This document shows positions 33,549 through 43,219 of a stretch of DNA of 64,000 nucleotides, piece after piece. Both the position numbers and the translations under genes were made by a program. Origin of the DNA: Dongia sedimenti (GTDB lineage: Bacteria > Pseudomonadota > Alphaproteobacteria > Dongiales > Dongiaceae); NCBI GenBank assembly GCA_030715195.1, contig JAUYVI010000003.1:705700-769699 (forward strand), given 5' to 3'. Each line of letters begins with the position of its first letter. Position 1 is the stretch's first letter. A model generated the notes under the pieces. It did no database searches, had not been told where the DNA came from, and was given only the letters and a program-made list of their open reading frames with translations.

Positions 33549-34613
33549 TCACAGATACGTCTTGTTGATGTCGACGGTGGAGCGGCGGCCGATCGAGTCG
33601 AAATTCTCCTTCAGCCAGGCGTCGGCATGGGTGCGGCCGACCTCCTTCAGGTCGAGCAGGAAGTCCCAATCGGCGTTGAACTTCGAGAGCACGCTGAACT
33701 CCTGCATCTTCTCCTCCGCCGAGATCGCGTGGATGTGAAGCCGCTTCAGCCGGTCCATCTCGATCTCGCCGTCGTCGATCAGGCGGGTGACGAAGCTGAT
33801 CGCCCGCATCTCGCGCATCAGCGAGGAGTTGAAGCTGATCTCGTTGATGCGGTTCAGGATCTCGCCGGCGGTGACCGGCAGCGCCTTGCGCATCAGCGGA
33901 TTGATGTGCACGACCATGATGTCGGGGCTGCCGCATTTGTAGATCAGCGGGAAGATCGCCGGGTTGCCCATGTAGCCGCCGTCCCAATAGGCCTCGCCGT
34001 CGATCTCCACCGCCTTGAACAGGAACGGCAGGCAGCCCGAGGCCAGGACCGCATCGGCGGAGATTTCGCCGTCGCCGAACACCTTGACCTTGCCGCTGCG
34101 CACATTGGTGGCGCAGAGGAACAGCTGGATCGGCAGCTTCGCCTTGCGCATCACCTCGAAATCGACCGAGGCGGTCAACACCTCGCGCAGCGGATTCCAG
34201 TTCAGCGGATTGAGCTGGGTGGGCGACAGCACGCGGGTCACGAAATCCAGCCAGACGAAGGCCGGCGAATTGTCGAGCGCATGATTGCCAGTGAACTTGT
34301 CCCACCAGGTCGCCTGGAACGGGCTCTGTGCAGCGGCATGGGCGACCCGCCGCCAGAAGTTGCCGAGCGCGGCTCTCGCCCCTGCCCGCCCGCCCTGCTG
34401 ATAGCCATAGACCATCACCGTCGCGTTCATCGCGCCGGCCGAGGTCGCCGAGATGCCGTCGAACACCAGCCGCTCATCCTCAAGCAGCCGGTCGAGCACG
34501 CCCCAGGTGAAGGCGCCATGGGCGCCGCCGCCTTGCAAGGCCAGGTTCAAATGCCGGGTTTCGACCGAGGCGTTGTCCGCCGGACGGGGGTCGGTCCTGG
34601 TCTCGAGATTCAT
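33549..34613 (-). CDS. Patatin-like phospholipase
   Basis: This 354-residue cytoplasmic protein is a patatin-family lipid acyl hydrolase. It shows the oxyanion loop QGGGAHGAF, the nucleophile Ser in ATSAGAMNA (GxSxG-like, here T-S-A-G) and the catalytic Asp in WDGGYMGNP. ATG at 34613 has a strong site, GAGGAGGATCC; a longer reading overlaps the upstream gene. It lies 10 bases after the 3-hydroxybutyrate dehydrogenase gene and is probably co-transcribed. Patatins next to bdhA-type genes are common in alphaproteobacteria and may act in polyhydroxybutyrate or lipid turnover. Confidence 0.88.
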   Translation of the reverse strand: MNLETRTDPRPADNASVETRHLNLALQGGGAHGAFTWGVLDRLLEDERLVFDGISATSAGAMNATVMVYGYQQGGRAGARAALGNFWRRVAHAAAQSPFQATWWDKFTGNHALDNSPAFVWLDFVTRVLSPTQLNPLNWNPLREVLTASVDFEVMRKAKLPIQLFLCATNVRSGKVKVFGDGEISADAVLASGCLPFLFKAVEIDGEAYWDGGYMGNPAIFPLIYKCGSPDIMVVHINPLMRKALPVTAGEILNRINEISFNSSLMREMRAISFVTRLIDDGEIEMDRLKRLHIHAISAEEKMQEFSVLSKFNADWDFLLDLKEVGRTHADAWLKENFDSIGRRSTVDINKTYL

Positions 34614-34623
34614 CGGATCCTCC

Positions 34624-35448
34624 TCAATGCGCGGTCCAGCCGCCATCGACCGGCAGAGCCGTGCCGGTGATCGCGCCGGAATGGGGGCCGCACAGGAACG
34701 CCGCCAGGGCGCCGATCTCGCCGGCTTCGGCAAAGGTCCTGGTCGGCGTGTTCTTCAGCAGCACCTCGCGCACGACCTGGTCCTTGCCGATCTTGTGGGC
34801 GGCGGCCTGCTCCTCGATCTGCTTCTCGACCAAGGGCGTCCACACATAGCCGGGGCAGATCGCGTTCGCGGTGACCCCGTGCTCGGCCCCCTCCAAAGCC
34901 GCGACCTTGGTCAGGCCGAGCACGCCATGCTTGGCGGCGACATAGGCCGACTTGAATGGCGAGCCGATCAGCGCATGGGCGGAGGCGATGTTGACGATGC
35001 GGCCCCAGCCGCGGGCCTTCATCCCGGCCAGGCTGGCGCGGATCGTGTGGAAGGCGGCGGACAGATTGATCGCCAGAATCGCGTTCCACTTCTCGACGGG
35101 AAAGCGCTCGATCGGTTCCACATGCTGGATGCCGGCATTGTTGACCAGGATGTCGAGCGCGCCGAGGGCACGGCGCGCCGCCTCGACCATCGCCTCGATC
35201 TCCTCCGGCTTGCTCATGTCGGCGCCGTCATAGCGGACCCGGACGCTGTAACGTTGCTCCAGCCCCGAACGTATGGCCTCGATGGACCCGGGATCGCCGA
35301 AGCCGTTCATCACCACGTCGGCGCCCTCGGCCGCGAGCTTTTCGAGGACGGCCAGGCCGATGCCGCTGGTCGAGCCGGTCACCAGGGCAACCTTGCCGGC
35401 GAGGGACCGCGTGGTCTTCAAGGGAGAGGTCTGCGTGACGCTGTTCAT
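34624..35448 (-). CDS. 3-hydroxybutyrate dehydrogenase, SDR family
   Basis: This 274-residue SDR enzyme probably interconverts D-3-hydroxybutyrate and acetoacetate with NAD+. It shows TGSTSGIG, NNAGIQHVEPIE, a Ser/Tyr/Lys set with YVAAKHG, and the C-terminal GTALPVDGGWTAH. NNAGIQ and ICPGYVWTPLVEKQI are typical of bacterial 3-hydroxybutyrate dehydrogenases. ATG at 35448 (or 35457) opens a 164-base divergent gap shared with the LysR gene. The patatin gene follows. The LysR protein probably regulates the pair. Confidence 0.85.
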   Translation of the reverse strand: MNSVTQTSPLKTTRSLAGKVALVTGSTSGIGLAVLEKLAAEGADVVMNGFGDPGSIEAIRSGLEQRYSVRVRYDGADMSKPEEIEAMVEAARRALGALDILVNNAGIQHVEPIERFPVEKWNAILAINLSAAFHTIRASLAGMKARGWGRIVNIASAHALIGSPFKSAYVAAKHGVLGLTKVAALEGAEHGVTANAICPGYVWTPLVEKQIEEQAAAHKIGKDQVVREVLLKNTPTRTFAEAGEIGALAAFLCGPHSGAITGTALPVDGGWTAH

Positions 35449-35612
35449 GGCCGCCATCCGAATGGGTTTGCATGGCGACAATCTGCGACGGCTCTTCCTT
35501 CGGCGGAAATGCCGGGGTCCTATGGTTTCGATGCGGCATCGGCATCGCCGGATCAATGCCTTGCGGGTATAATCGCCCCATCGATCGGCGGGATCAGAAC
35601 CGGGATAACCCT

Positions 35613-36557
35613 ATGGAAATGCACCAAATCCGCTACTTCCTGGCGGTCTGCAGCACGCTCAACTTCACCCGCGCCGCGGAGCAGTCGAACGTGACCCAGC
35701 CGGCACTGACTCGCGCCATCCAGAAGCTCGAGGAGGAGCTCGGCGGGCAGCTGTTCCGGCGCGAGCGCAAGCTCACCCACATGACGGACCTCGGCAACCT
35801 GGTGCGCCCGCAGCTGGAGGCGATCCTGAAGCAGAGCGAGCAGGCCCGCACGACCGCGCAGAGCTTCCTGCAGCTGAAGGAGGCGCCGCTGCGGCTCGGT
35901 GTCATGTGCACGATCGGACCGGTGCGGTTCGTGAGCTTCCTCTCCCGCTTCGGCGCCGATCATTCCGGCATCGAGGTGTCGCTGACCGAGAGCATTCCCG
36001 ACGAGCTGATCTCCATGCTGATGGAAGGCGCGCTGGACGTGGCGATCACCACCGCGCCGGAAGAGCCCAACGCGCGGCTCGATTTCCGGAAGCTCTATGA
36101 CGAGCGCTTCGCCGTTGCCTTTCCGCCCGGCCATCGCTTCGCGGAGATGGCCGAAGTGCCCATCAAGGAGATTGCCGGCGAGGCCTATCTCTCCCGCGCC
36201 AACTGCGAGTATTATGAGCGGATGGAAAACGTGCTGGCGCAGGAGCAGGTCACCGTCGAGGACGTCTTCCGCTCCGAGCGCGAGGACTGGATCCAGATCA
36301 TGGTCATGGCCGGCATGGGCATCTGCTTCATGCCCGAGTTCTCGGCCGTGCTCCCCGGCCTGATGACGCGGCCGATCTGCAATCCGCCGGTCACCCGCAC
36401 CATCCACCTCGCGACCGTCGCCGGCCGGCGCTTCTCGCCCGCGGTCGCGACCTTCGTGAAGGCGGTCGACCGCTATCAATGGCCGGATCGGCCGGAGGTG
36501 CTCACCGGACCGCTCGACGCCGCGCTGGCAGCCGTTCCGGACAAGCAGAGCGCCTGA
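35613..36557 (+). CDS. LysR-family transcriptional regulator
   Basis: This 314-residue regulator has the LysR winged helix at its N-terminus (IRYFLAVCSTLNFTRAAEQSNVTQPALTRAIQKLEEELGG...LF) and a periplasmic-binding-like effector domain beginning near residue 90 (LRLGVMCTIGPVRF). It diverges from the 3-hydroxybutyrate dehydrogenase gene and its likely target is that promoter. A TATAAT box lies at 35568-35573 in front of it. The cyclase gene starts nine bases after its stop, so the two may be co-transcribed. Confidence 0.88.
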   Translation: MEMHQIRYFLAVCSTLNFTRAAEQSNVTQPALTRAIQKLEEELGGQLFRRERKLTHMTDLGNLVRPQLEAILKQSEQARTTAQSFLQLKEAPLRLGVMCTIGPVRFVSFLSRFGADHSGIEVSLTESIPDELISMLMEGALDVAITTAPEEPNARLDFRKLYDERFAVAFPPGHRFAEMAEVPIKEIAGEAYLSRANCEYYERMENVLAQEQVTVEDVFRSEREDWIQIMVMAGMGICFMPEFSAVLPGLMTRPICNPPVTRTIHLATVAGRRFSPAVATFVKAVDRYQWPDRPEVLTGPLDAALAAVPDKQSA

Positions 36558-36566
36558 CGACAGGCC

Positions 36567-38699
36567 ATGTCCGAACCGTCACAGAACCTGCCCGCGAGCA
36601 CGCGGCGCTTCCGGCGGCTCGGCCTCGGCACCGCGCTGATGTTCCTGCTGGCCGGGATCTGCATCCTGATGGCGGCCCTGGTGCATGGCAGCTGGCAGCG
36701 CACTTCGACCAAGAACGCCAATGATCTGGTCAAGGAGATCAACAACCGGATCGCCGATACGGTGGCCGGCAACCTGCAGCAGATCCTAACCAATGCCAGC
36801 GCCAGCCAGGAAGCGTTGCGCACGATCTTCTTCCAGGACGTGATCGAGATTACCAACGAGGCGAAACGCGAGTTCGTGTTCCTCTCGCTGCTGCAATCGC
36901 AGCCCACCATCTCCTGGGTCGCGTTCGGCTGGCCGGACGGCAATTTCTTCGGCGCCCGCAAGGATTCGGATGAAGGCATCCGTATGGTCGAGGTACGCCA
37001 TGGCGCCGAGGGGCCGGAGCCCGATCTCTTGCGTGTCGACAGCTACCAGCCGGAGATCGGCGATATCCATTTCCTCGACCGCGCCTTGAGCGCCACGCCG
37101 TTCCGCTCGACCGAGCAGGACTGGTACCAGGCGGCCGACCAGTCCAAGATGCCGGTCTGGACCGAATACACCGATACGCCGCTCGGCAAGCAGCCGGGCA
37201 TCGCCATCTCCAGCAAGCTCACCGTCTACAGCCACTATCTCGGCGTCGTGATGATCGGCATTGATCTCGACCGCCTGGCGCGTTTCCTGACCGCGCTCAA
37301 GGTGACGAGCCACGGCCGCGCCTTCATCCTCGACAGCGGAAACCGAGTGCTGACCGCGAGCGAGGTCGGCACCACCGCGGGCGGCTGGCACGAGCTCGCG
37401 GCCGTGAAGGATCCGCTGGCCGGCGCGATCCAGCTGGCCATGTCGGAGCACGACATCGAGCTGGCCCGCCTCACCATGCCGCGCAACATCGCGGTGATGG
37501 ACGGCATGAGCGAGGTGGAGCAATACGTCACCTTCACCCCGCTGCCCTTCCGCCACTGGGTGGTGGCAACCGTGATTCCCGCCGAAGACATCCTCGGCGA
37601 GATTCCCGGGGCGACCCGGCGTCTCTACATGATCGTGATCGCCTCGGTCGTCGTCGTCTCGCTGTTCGGCGCCTTCGTGGCGCATCGGCTGATCAGTCGC
37701 CCGATCGCGGTCATCGCGGGCCAGATGCAGCAGATCGAGCGCTTCCATCTCGAGGGCCTGACCTATCACCCCTCGCGCTTGCGCGAGCTCGATGAGCTCT
37801 CTGAGGCGCTCCGCCGGATGGGGCGTGGTCTGTCCTCCTTCCGCAAGTATATGCCGGCTGATCTTGTCGAGATCCTGATCCGCCAAGGCATCGAAGCCAA
37901 GCCCGGCGGCCAGACCCAGCCGCTGACCGTGCTCTTCACCGATCTCGCCGGATTCACAGGCCTCAGCGAAGCCAAGCCGGAGCAGATCGTCGAAATTCTC
38001 GGCGACCACCTCGATTTCATGTCGCGGATCGTCGCCGCCCATGCCGGCACGGTGGACAAGTTCATCGGCGATTCCGTGATGGCCTTCTGGAACGCGCCGG
38101 CCAGCAACCCGCTGCACGCCCTCTCCGCCTGCCAGGCGGCCTTGGCCTGCCGCGACGCCTTTCGGCAATCCGCCCAGGGCATGCGCGCGATGGATCTCGG
38201 CAAGATCGGCCTCAGGATCGGCGTCAATTCCGGTTCCGCGCTGGTCGGCAATATCGGCTCGCGCGATCGGCTGAACTACACCGCGATCGGCGATGTGGTG
38301 AACGTCGCCAGCCGTCTCGAAGCACTCAACAAGCGCTACGGCACCGACATCCTGATCGGCGAGGCCACGCGCATCGAAGCCGGCGACGGCGTGGTCGTCC
38401 GCCGGGTCGACCAGGTCGCGGTCTATGGCCGGCGCGGCGGCATCCAGGTCTATGAGTTGCTTGGCCTGACCGAGACCAAGGACGCGCTCGGCGATCTCTC
38501 CTGGATCGCGCAATACGACGAAGGCTTCGAGCGCTATCTCCGCCGCGATTTCGACCGCGCCATCGAATCCTTCCAAGAAGCCGACCGGCGCCGCGGCCGC
38601 GACGAGCCCTCGCGCCGCATGATCCTGCGCTGCCGCCGCTACATCGACCAGCCGCCGCCGGTCGATTGGGACGGCACGGACATGGCGGAGAGCAAGTAG
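36567..38699 (+). CDS. Class III adenylate/guanylate cyclase with Cache-type sensor
   Basis: This 710-residue membrane protein has a first span at about 21-43, a large periplasmic sensor (about 45-335) of double-Cache appearance, a second span (about 349-370), a HAMP linker and a class III cyclase domain (from about 445). Catalytic features are the metal-binding Asp residues in FTDLAGFTG and KFIGDSVMAFW, and NYTAIGDVVNVASRLE. A short C-terminal tail has TPR-like character (GFERYLRRDFDRAIESFQEADR). The lysine in DKFIGD favours ATP as substrate. The periplasmic ligand is unknown. Confidence 0.88.
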   Translation: MSEPSQNLPASTRRFRRLGLGTALMFLLAGICILMAALVHGSWQRTSTKNANDLVKEINNRIADTVAGNLQQILTNASASQEALRTIFFQDVIEITNEAKREFVFLSLLQSQPTISWVAFGWPDGNFFGARKDSDEGIRMVEVRHGAEGPEPDLLRVDSYQPEIGDIHFLDRALSATPFRSTEQDWYQAADQSKMPVWTEYTDTPLGKQPGIAISSKLTVYSHYLGVVMIGIDLDRLARFLTALKVTSHGRAFILDSGNRVLTASEVGTTAGGWHELAAVKDPLAGAIQLAMSEHDIELARLTMPRNIAVMDGMSEVEQYVTFTPLPFRHWVVATVIPAEDILGEIPGATRRLYMIVIASVVVVSLFGAFVAHRLISRPIAVIAGQMQQIERFHLEGLTYHPSRLRELDELSEALRRMGRGLSSFRKYMPADLVEILIRQGIEAKPGGQTQPLTVLFTDLAGFTGLSEAKPEQIVEILGDHLDFMSRIVAAHAGTVDKFIGDSVMAFWNAPASNPLHALSACQAALACRDAFRQSAQGMRAMDLGKIGLRIGVNSGSALVGNIGSRDRLNYTAIGDVVNVASRLEALNKRYGTDILIGEATRIEAGDGVVVRRVDQVAVYGRRGGIQVYELLGLTETKDALGDLSWIAQYDEGFERYLRRDFDRAIESFQEADRRRGRDEPSRRMILRCRRYIDQPPPVDWDGTDMAESK

Positions 38700-38828
38700 C
38701 GCGATAGCTCCGCGCTATTGAATCCAGTCCCGAACGGCATTCGTTCTCACCCGCTGCTTCAGCGATGTTGCACCTGCCGCTGCGGCCGCTTCCGGACCTC
38801 AGCACAGACTCGTTGAAGGAGAACGAAG

Positions 38829-39308
38829 ATGACCATGTCCACCCGGTCCTGGCGGAACCTGACTTTTGCCGCCGTCCTCGCCGGTACCTCGATGCTGGCC
38901 GCGACCGCCGCCAGCGCCAATGGCTGCCCCGCCAGCCAGATGGGCCAGAACGCGCTCGGCAACGCCCCGACCAAGCCGGTCGGCGTGACCGACACGGTGC
39001 TGGAGCAGGTCGATCTCGCCCAGCAGATGGTGAAGCTCGACGATCACAAGCTTCGCATCCGCCGGCTGGAGATCCAGCCGGGCGGGATCGTGCCGCTGCA
39101 TGACCACGCCGATCGCCCGGCGCTGATCTACATCGTCTCGGGCGAGATCACCGAATATGCCAGCGACTGCAAGGTCGGGATCGTGCACAAGGCCGGCGAC
39201 ACGTCGCGCGACGCCGACCTCAAGCACTGGTGGAAGAACACCGGCAAGAAGCCGGTCGTGCTGATCTCCGCCGACATCCTGCACGATCCGATGGACCAGA
39301 ACATGTGA
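38829..39308 (+). CDS. Secreted cupin-domain protein
   Basis: This 159-residue protein has a signal peptide (about 1-31, ending AASANG) and a single cupin barrel. The metal-ligand pattern is visible in GGIVPLHDHADRPALIYIVSGEIT and a later His in KHWWKNT. The ribosome site AAGGAGAACGAAG precedes ATG at 38829. Two cysteines (33 and 116) might form a disulfide. It stands alone between the cyclase gene and a terminator. Function beyond a periplasmic metal-cupin is unknown. Confidence 0.85.
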   Translation: MTMSTRSWRNLTFAAVLAGTSMLAATAASANGCPASQMGQNALGNAPTKPVGVTDTVLEQVDLAQQMVKLDDHKLRIRRLEIQPGGIVPLHDHADRPALIYIVSGEITEYASDCKVGIVHKAGDTSRDADLKHWWKNTGKKPVVLISADILHDPMDQNM

Positions 39309-39350
39309 GGACGCTCCGCCCCCCACCACGTCTCCGGGGGCGTCCTTCCT
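39309..39350 (+). terminator. Probable rho-independent terminator after cupin gene
   Basis: GGACGC (39309-39314) and GCGTCC (39340-39345) form the base of a stem whose upper part pairs CCCCC with GGGGG. A T-rich run, TTCCTT, follows. It begins immediately after the cupin stop codon. Confidence 0.65.
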
Positions 39351-39415
39351 TGAGGCGTGATGCCGGTGCCCCCACCCGGTATCACGCCGCCTTCTCTTCC
39401 TGAGAGACCCTGGCC

Positions 39416-40618
39416 ATGCGCACAGAGCGATTCAGCAACCTCGTCATCGGCGTGATCGCCTTCCTGACCCTGGTCGATCTCTTCGCCACCCAGGCCATCC
39501 TGCCGTCGCTGGTCGCGCATTACGGGGTCAGCCCGGCCGCCATGGGTCTCGCGGTCAACAGCAGCACCTTCGGCATGGCCGTCGCCGGGATCGCCGTCTC
39601 GCTGCTCAGCCGCCGCATCGATCGCCGCAAGGGCGTGGTGGTCAGCCTGGCGCTGCTTGCGATCCCGACCGCCCTGCTCTCCGTCGCGCCGGATCTGGCG
39701 AGCTTCGCCGCCTTGCGCGTGACCCAGGGCCTGTTCATGTCGACGGCTTTCACCCTGACCCTCGCCTATCTCGCCGAGCGCTGCAGCGTCCGGGCGGCCG
39801 GCGCCGCCTTTGCCGCCTACATCACCGGCAACGTCGCCAGCAACCTGTTCGGCCGGCTGATGTCGGCGGCTCTGGCCGATCATTACGGGCTCTCGGTCAG
39901 TTTCCACCTCTTTGCCGCGCTCAACATCGTCGGCGCCGTTCTGGCGTTCGCCGGTCTGCGGCGTGCAACCCCCATGGCCGCTGAATCGGCAGCAGGCCCC
40001 GGGCTGGTGCAGCATCTGCGGAACCCCGCCTTGCGCGCGTCCTTCGCGATCGGCTTCCTCATTCTGTTCGCCTTCATCGGCACCTTCACCTATGTGAACT
40101 TCGTGCTGGCGCGGGCGCCGCTGGCGGTCGGGCCGATGCAGATCGGCCTGGTCTATCTCGTCTTCCTGCCCGCCATCCTGACCACTCCGCTGGCTGGCCA
40201 TGCCGTCGCGCGCCTCGGCACGCGCCGGACCTTCTGGGCGGCCTCGGCCCTCGCCGGCCTCGGCCTGCCCTTGCTGCTCGCCGCAGTGCTACCCGCGGTC
40301 CTGTTCGGTCTCGCTCTGGTCGGCGTCGGGACGTTCTTCGCCCAGGCGGTCGCCACCGGTTTTGTCGGACGCGCCGCGACGGGCGATCGGGGATCGGCCG
40401 GCGGGCTCTATCTCGCGAGCTATTTCCTCGGCGGCCTCGCCGGCAGTTTCGTGCTCGGCCAGTTGTTCGACCGCTTCGGCTGGCCGGCCTGCGTCGCCGG
40501 GATCGGCGCGGCCTTGGCCCTGGCCGCTTTGCTTGCGTTCCGCCTCGCGCACGGGCGTGCTATGGAGAACCATCCCTGGCACACCGGACAAGAACATGAG
40601 CAAGCCCAAGTCTCCTGA
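39416..40618 (+). CDS. MFS transporter
   Basis: This 400-residue membrane protein has twelve hydrophobic segments with the MFS pattern, including the loop SLLSRRIDRRKGVVV between spans 2 and 3 and LFDRFGWPA late in the protein. It belongs to the drug/sugar-efflux-like or YnfM-like group. Its last 23 bases overlap the dehydratase gene, and it heads the second sugar-acid operon, so uptake of a sugar acid or deoxysugar is the simplest guess. Confidence 0.85.
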   Translation: MRTERFSNLVIGVIAFLTLVDLFATQAILPSLVAHYGVSPAAMGLAVNSSTFGMAVAGIAVSLLSRRIDRRKGVVVSLALLAIPTALLSVAPDLASFAALRVTQGLFMSTAFTLTLAYLAERCSVRAAGAAFAAYITGNVASNLFGRLMSAALADHYGLSVSFHLFAALNIVGAVLAFAGLRRATPMAAESAAGPGLVQHLRNPALRASFAIGFLILFAFIGTFTYVNFVLARAPLAVGPMQIGLVYLVFLPAILTTPLAGHAVARLGTRRTFWAASALAGLGLPLLLAAVLPAVLFGLALVGVGTFFAQAVATGFVGRAATGDRGSAGGLYLASYFLGGLAGSFVLGQLFDRFGWPACVAGIGAALALAALLAFRLAHGRAMENHPWHTGQEHEQAQVS

Positions 40619-42332
40619 CTCTCTCCGCAGCGCGCGCTGGTTCGCGCCCGACGATCTCCGCTCCTCCACCCATCGCTCGCGGGCGATGCAGATGGGCTAT
40701 GCCGCCTCGGAATGGTCGGGGAAGCCGGTCATCGCCATCATCAACACCTGGTCCGACATCAACCCCTGCCACGCGCATTTCAAGACCCGGGTCGATGACG
40801 TGAAGCGCGGCGTGCTGCAAGCGGGCGGCTTCCCGATCGAGCTCCCGGCGATCTCCCTCGCCGAGATTTTCGTGAAGCCCACGACCATGCTCTATCGCAA
40901 CATGCTGGCGATGGACACCGAGGAGCTGATCCGCTCCCACCCCGTCGACGGCGTGGTGCTGATGGGCGGCTGCGACAAGACCACGCCCGCTCTGCTGATG
41001 GGTGCCACCAGCGCCGGCCTCCCGGCGATCTACGTGCCGGCCGGGCCGATGCTGCGCGGCAACTGGCAGGGTACGGTCCTGGGCTCCGGCTCCGACGTCT
41101 GGAAATACTGGGACGAACGTCGCGCCGGGCGGATCGGCAAGACCGAATGGGAAGGTGTCGAGGCCGGCGTCGCGCGCAGCCACGGCACCTGCATGACCAT
41201 GGGCACCGCCGCCACCATGATGGCGATCGCCGAGGCGCTCGGCATGTCGCTGACCGGCGCTTCCTCGATCCCCGCCGCCGACGTCAACCATATCCGCATG
41301 TGCTCGGCCTCCGGGCGCCGCATCGTCGAGATGGTCTGGGAGGACCTCACCCCGGCGAAGATTCTCACCCGGGACGCGTTCGAGAACGCGATCCGCACCG
41401 GCATGGCCATGGGCTGCTCGACCAACGCCATCATCCATGTGATCGCCCAGGCGCGCCGCGCCGGCATCCCGATCGATCTCGACGATTTCGAGAAGGCCAG
41501 CCGCATCATCCCGGTCATCGCCAATATCCGCCCCAGCGGCGACACCTATCTCATGGAGGACTTCTTCTATGCCGGCGGCCTGCCCGGCCTGATGAGTCGT
41601 CTGAAGGACAAGCTGCATCTCGGCGCGTTGACCGTCACCGGCAGGACGCTCGGCGAGAACATCGACGGCGCCGGTGTCTTCAACGACGACGTGATCCGGA
41701 CCATCGACAACCCGATCTATAACGAGGGCGCGCTCGCGGTGCTGAAAGGCAACCTCGCGCCCGACGGCTGTGTCATCAAGCCGAGCGCCTGCGCGCCGCA
41801 TCTCCGCAAGCATTCCGGCCCCGCTCTGGTGTTCGACGATTATCCGTCGATGAAAGCCGCGGTCGATAACGAGGATCTCGACGTCACGCCCGACCACATC
41901 CTGGTGCTGCGCAATGCCGGGCCGCTGGGCGGGCCGGGTATGCCGGAATGGGGCATGCTGCCGATGCCGAAGAAGCTGCTCAAAGCAGGCGTCAAAGACA
42001 TGCTCCGCCTCTCCGATGCGCGGATGAGCGGCACCAGCTATGGCGCCTGCATCCTGCATGTCGCGCCGGAGGCCTATATCGGCGGGCCACTGGCTTTGCT
42101 CAAGACCGGCGACATCGTCTCGGTCGACGTGCCGGGACGGTCGATCCGCATGGAAGTCTCTGACGAAGAACTTGCCCGCCGCCGCGCCGCTTGGACCCCG
42201 CCGCCGCCACGTTACGAACGCGGCTATGGCTGGATGTTCGCCAAGCACATCCGTCAAGCGAATGACGGCTGCGACTTCGACTTCCTGGAGACCCAGTTCG
42301 GCGCCCCCGTTGCCGAACCGGTCATTTACTGA
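40596..42332 (+). CDS. IlvD/Edd-family sugar-acid dehydratase, second copy
   Basis: This 578-residue dehydratase removes water from an aldonate. Family motifs are INTWSDINPCHAHF, GGCDKTTPALLMGA, SHGTCMTMGTAATMM, MGCSTNAIIHVI and SDARMSGTSYGACILH. ATG at 40596 lies inside the end of the MFS gene. It resembles the sugar-acid branch (arabinonate, xylonate, fuconate) rather than IlvD. The neighbours, a lactonase-like amidohydrolase and a RhaM-type mutarotase, suggest a deoxyhexose such as L-fucose or L-rhamnose. It differs clearly from the copy at 6839-8569. Confidence 0.88.
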   Translation: MSKPKSPDSLRSARWFAPDDLRSSTHRSRAMQMGYAASEWSGKPVIAIINTWSDINPCHAHFKTRVDDVKRGVLQAGGFPIELPAISLAEIFVKPTTMLYRNMLAMDTEELIRSHPVDGVVLMGGCDKTTPALLMGATSAGLPAIYVPAGPMLRGNWQGTVLGSGSDVWKYWDERRAGRIGKTEWEGVEAGVARSHGTCMTMGTAATMMAIAEALGMSLTGASSIPAADVNHIRMCSASGRRIVEMVWEDLTPAKILTRDAFENAIRTGMAMGCSTNAIIHVIAQARRAGIPIDLDDFEKASRIIPVIANIRPSGDTYLMEDFFYAGGLPGLMSRLKDKLHLGALTVTGRTLGENIDGAGVFNDDVIRTIDNPIYNEGALAVLKGNLAPDGCVIKPSACAPHLRKHSGPALVFDDYPSMKAAVDNEDLDVTPDHILVLRNAGPLGGPGMPEWGMLPMPKKLLKAGVKDMLRLSDARMSGTSYGACILHVAPEAYIGGPLALLKTGDIVSVDVPGRSIRMEVSDEELARRRAAWTPPPPRYERGYGWMFAKHIRQANDGCDFDFLETQFGAPVAEPVIY

Positions 42333-42445
42333 CCAAAGTCGGTCTTGACTGGCGTTCATATCTAAAGTCTCTTTTCTCTAATAAGACCAAGACAGGTTTC
42401 TGGCGGAGTCTGCCGCCGCCCGGTGACCTTTGGGGGAGGGAGAGC

Positions 42446-43216
42446 ATGTCCATCGACGACGTCGAGGATCGCTACCGTGCGCCCGCTTTAGACAAGGGCC
42501 TCGACATTCTCGAACTGCTCGCGGAAACCGAGGAAGGCCTCTCGCAGGCCGAGATCGCCAAGGCGCTGAACCGCTCCCCCAACGAGATCTACCGCATGCT
42601 CGACCGGCTGGTGCGGCGCGGCTACATCGCCCGCACCACGACCGACCGCTATGAGCTGACCTTGAAGCTCTTCGCCCTCGCCCATCGGCATGCGCCGATG
42701 CGGCGCCTGGTTTCGCAGGCGATGCCGATCCTGCGCGACTTCGCCCGCGCCGCCGGCCAGTCCTGCCATGTCGCGGTCTACGACCGCGGCGAGGTGATCG
42801 TCGTCGCGCAGGTGGATTCACCCCATTACTGGGGCATCGCGATCCGGGTCGGCGCGCGGGTCGGCCTGTTCGACACCGGCTCCGGCCATATCCTCCTGGC
42901 CTATGCAGCACCCGCCGAACGCAAGCTGATGGCCGAGGAGCATGAGATGATGCCGCTGGAAAGCCGGCCGGTCGATCTCGAGGCCCGCCTAGCCGACATC
43001 GTCACGCGCGGCTTCGAGCAGATGGAGAGCCGGCAGACGCCGAGCGTGGTCAACCTCGCGGTGCCGATTCTCGGGCCCCACGGCGCGATCGTCGCCGCCC
43101 TCACCTGCCCCTATGTGCAGCGGCTCGACGCCACGGCGCCGGATCAGCATGCCGTGTTGAAGCAGCTGATCGCCAGCGGCACCGCGATCTCCCGCAATGC
43201 CGGCGGCGCGGACTGA
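42446..43216 (+). CDS. IclR-family transcriptional regulator, second copy
   Basis: This 256-residue regulator has the winged helix KGLDILELLAETEEGLSQAEIAKALNRSPNEIYRMLDRL and an effector domain with HVAVYDRGEVIVVAQVDSP and GLFDTGSGHILLAY. It lies in the middle of the second sugar-acid locus, three bases before the amidohydrolase gene, and probably regulates it. The 113-base region upstream holds an inverted GGTCTT (42341-42346)/AAGACC (42383-42388) pair that could be its site. Confidence 0.88.
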   Translation: MSIDDVEDRYRAPALDKGLDILELLAETEEGLSQAEIAKALNRSPNEIYRMLDRLVRRGYIARTTTDRYELTLKLFALAHRHAPMRRLVSQAMPILRDFARAAGQSCHVAVYDRGEVIVVAQVDSPHYWGIAIRVGARVGLFDTGSGHILLAYAAPAERKLMAEEHEMMPLESRPVDLEARLADIVTRGFEQMESRQTPSVVNLAVPILGPHGAIVAALTCPYVQRLDATAPDQHAVLKQLIASGTAISRNAGGAD

Positions 43217-43219
43217 CCG